Shown piece after piece: positions 7,909-9,052 of a stretch of DNA of 9,052 bases (within the stretch, counting starts at the first letter, position 1; the number at the start of each line of letters is the position of its first letter). The stretch spans positions 1-9,052 of the forward strand of contig JANYHP010000475.1 in assembly GCA_025359005.1 (NCBI GenBank), in the 5' to 3' direction. Source of the DNA: Hyphomicrobiaceae bacterium (GTDB lineage: Bacteria; Pseudomonadota; Alphaproteobacteria; Rhizobiales; Hyphomicrobiaceae). Both the position numbers and the translations under genes were made by a program. The notes beneath the pieces were generated by a model. It was not told where the DNA came from, searched no databases, and saw only the letters and a program-made list of their open reading frames with translations.

Positions 7909-8093
7909 GGGGCGAATGTAACCCCCGATGGCGCGTCCTGGGAAGAGCACCGCAGCAATTCCCCGAGGCCGTGGCACTTTGCACGCAAGAGTGATGCCGG
8001 CGTGACCCTACGGCCCCTTGCTTTTACCGCTTCGATCCGTCACCTGCGGTCAGTTGCATGCCGCAGCCCGTGCGCGGCAACCGGACCGGCTCG
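7909..8093. promoter_or_regulatory. Divergent intergenic region between the YqgE and DsbD-N-like genes
   Basis: This 185-nt stretch must carry the start signals for both divergent genes unless one lies inside coding sequence. I find no strong sigma-70 promoter. On the minus strand, TTCCCA and TTACAT are 17 nt apart just before the YqgE start, which would give an almost leaderless mRNA, but the match is poor. A short inverted repeat, TTGC-AC-GCAA (7979-7988), is the only candidate operator. If the DsbD-N-like protein begins at the ATG at 8058 instead, the region shrinks to 149 nt. Confidence 0.35.
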
Positions 8094-8927
8094 ATGACCT
8101 TACGCACGTCCTCCCTCGCTCTGCTGGCTTTGCTCGTGAGCGTTCCTGCGGGCGCTGGCGACGGCTGGACGGCGTTGCCCAACGGCCGTGCGCGGCTGGT
8201 CTGGTGCGGCGCCGACACGCTGCAGCCGGCGTCCGCCAATGGGCGCGAACTCGCGTTCTTCGAGCTGCTACTCGATCCTGGCTGGAAGACCTACTGGCGC
8301 AATCCTGGCGAGGCCGGCGTGGCGCCATCCTTCGACTGGGCCGAGGCCGGCAATCTGGCGTCTGCGCAAATCCATTTTCCCGCTCCCCTTCGCCTCCCCG
8401 ACAAGGGTGGCGACCAGATCGGTTACAAGGACCGGGTCATCCTGCCGATTGCCGTCGAGCGGCGCGAACCCGACAAGCCTATGACGCTCAAGGCGTCCAT
8501 CAGCTTCGGGGTGTGTAAGAACATCTGCGTGCCAGTCGATCTCACCGTGAGCAGCGCCTGTCACGAGTACCAGCAGATCGACGGTCTTGCAGGCTTCGTC
8601 GATGCCGTTCCCCGCCTGCCGGGACAGCGGCGCGCCACTGACCCGGATCTTATCGCCATCGACGGCAGCGTGACGGGTGCCAACCCACGCCTGACGATCG
8701 ACGTTGCCTTCGGCGCCGGCGCCACCATGACCGACCTGTTCATCGAAGCGCCCGAGGGTCTTTATGTGCCGCTTCCAGGCACTGCCACACCCGACGCGAA
8801 CGGCCGCGCCCGCTTCGTGGTCGATCTGACCAAGACGCTCGACCCCAAGGACCTGCTTGGCAAACCGCTGCGCCTGACCATGACCAGCTCCAAAGGCGCC
8901 TCCGAAGCCATCTGGACCGCCAAGTAA
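8094..8927 (+). CDS. Secreted stand-alone DsbD N-terminal-domain-like protein
   Basis: Predicted exported protein of 277 residues related to the periplasmic N-terminal (alpha) domain of DsbD/ScsB thiol-disulfide reductases. The N-terminus MTLRTSSLALLALLVSVPAGAG is a standard signal peptide, probably cleaved near residue 22. The body has the family stretch GWKTYWRNPGEAG (63-75) and, later, FGVCKNICVPVDL (138-150) with a C141-x3-C145 pair, as in ScsB-like N-domains, plus C38 and C156. Full-length DsbD would continue into eight membrane helices and a thioredoxin-like domain. Here the gene ends with TAA and a possible terminator, so an electron-relay partner must come from elsewhere. A periplasmic thiol-redox or chaperone role is inferred. 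The ATG at 8094 is favoured by GGA 8 nt upstream and by the compact signal peptide. An in-frame ATG at 8058 would add 12 residues. Confidence 0.85.
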   Translation: MTLRTSSLALLALLVSVPAGAGDGWTALPNGRARLVWCGADTLQPASANGRELAFFELLLDPGWKTYWRNPGEAGVAPSFDWAEAGNLASAQIHFPAPLRLPDKGGDQIGYKDRVILPIAVERREPDKPMTLKASISFGVCKNICVPVDLTVSSACHEYQQIDGLAGFVDAVPRLPGQRRATDPDLIAIDGSVTGANPRLTIDVAFGAGATMTDLFIEAPEGLYVPLPGTATPDANGRARFVVDLTKTLDPKDLLGKPLRLTMTSSKGASEAIWTAK

Positions 8928-8967
8928 GCTCAACCGAGCTATCGCCCCACCCCCCCCAGACGGGTTT

Positions 8968-8988
8968 CAAAAGGGCTATGCCCTTTTG
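8968..8988. terminator. Perfect hairpin downstream of the DsbD-N-like gene, candidate terminator
   Basis: CAAAAGGGC (8968-8976), loop TAT, GCCCTTTTG (8980-8988): a perfect 9-bp stem 40 nt after the stop codon. The A/T ends of the stem give T4 on either strand, so it could terminate in both directions, although no long U-tract follows the stem. An outer pairing, TCGCCCC (8942-8948) with GGGGCGA (8998-9004), could enclose it as a longer alternative fold. Confidence 0.6.
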
Positions 8989-9013
8989 TGGGGTCAAGGG
9001 GCGAAGCCCATTG
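8968..9013. repeat. Tandem double-hairpin unit, possible dispersed palindromic repeat
   Basis: A second hairpin, CAAGGGGC-GAA-GCCCATTG (8995-9013, one mismatch in eight pairs), follows the first after only six bases. Both start with CAA plus a G-run and end with a C-run plus TTG, so they resemble two copies of one design. Similar paired GC hairpins occur as intergenic repeats in alphaproteobacteria. Only one copy is visible here, so the repeat status is inferred. The remaining 39 nt to the window edge show nothing recognisable. Confidence 0.4.
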
Positions 9014-9052
9014 TCTTTGCCGCCGCAACCGACCAACTCACCCACGCCCCGC

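Noticed and set aside
7909..7977. N-terminal extension of YqgE from a GTG at 7977
   Set aside because: The extra 23 residues have no family resemblance and no ribosome site precedes the GTG, while the ATG at 7908 gives the normal length.
6484..8097. Long plus-strand open frame of 537 codons spanning the receptor tail, the YqgE gene and beyond
   Set aside because: Its product is Arg/Pro/Ser-rich with no family resemblance, and it runs antisense through the clearly recognisable YqgE gene. Long stop-free shadow frames are expected in GC-rich DNA.

Overview
The window is GC-rich, densely packed chromosomal DNA. Gene content and order point to an alphaproteobacterium, most likely of the order Hyphomicrobiales (Rhizobiales). 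This is inferred from the MPP-like M16 peptidase next to threonine synthase, the 7TM-PAS-GGDEF-EAL protein behind a RimJ-like acetyltransferase, and the YqgE/AlgH and DsbD-N-like pair that follows. I see no mobile element, tRNA, rRNA, CRISPR array or phage gene.

Positions 148-7283 hold four plus-strand genes that read as one operon: threonine synthase (thrC), an M16 zinc metallopeptidase related to the mitochondrial processing peptidase, a RimJ/RimL-type GNAT acetyltransferase, and a 1267-residue membrane receptor for c-di-GMP signalling. The junctions are an ATGA overlap of 4 nt, a 7-nt gap and a TGATG overlap of 1 nt, so translation is probably coupled. A weak promoter candidate lies just before thrC.

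The receptor is the most informative gene. It has a signal peptide, a periplasmic sensor domain, about seven membrane helices, a PAS domain, a degenerate GGDEF domain (GGDQF, no RxxD inhibitory site) and an EAL domain with all recognised catalytic residues. About 280 residues of Pro/Ala-rich tail follow, holding several short, similar hydrophobic segments. The expected activity is c-di-GMP hydrolysis controlled by a periplasmic or membrane signal.

Positions 7288-7908 on the minus strand encode a YqgE/AlgH-family protein of unknown function, which meets the receptor gene tail to tail with only 4 nt between them. After a divergent intergenic region, positions 8094-8927 on the plus strand encode a secreted stand-alone DsbD N-terminal-like (thiol redox) protein. 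The window ends in two adjacent hairpins that may form a terminator or a dispersed repeat.

Most of the window is conserved housekeeping and signalling DNA. I found no convincing new multi-gene system. The least explained parts are the receptor's tail and its linkage to thrC, the lone DsbD-N-like protein, and the double hairpin at the right edge.
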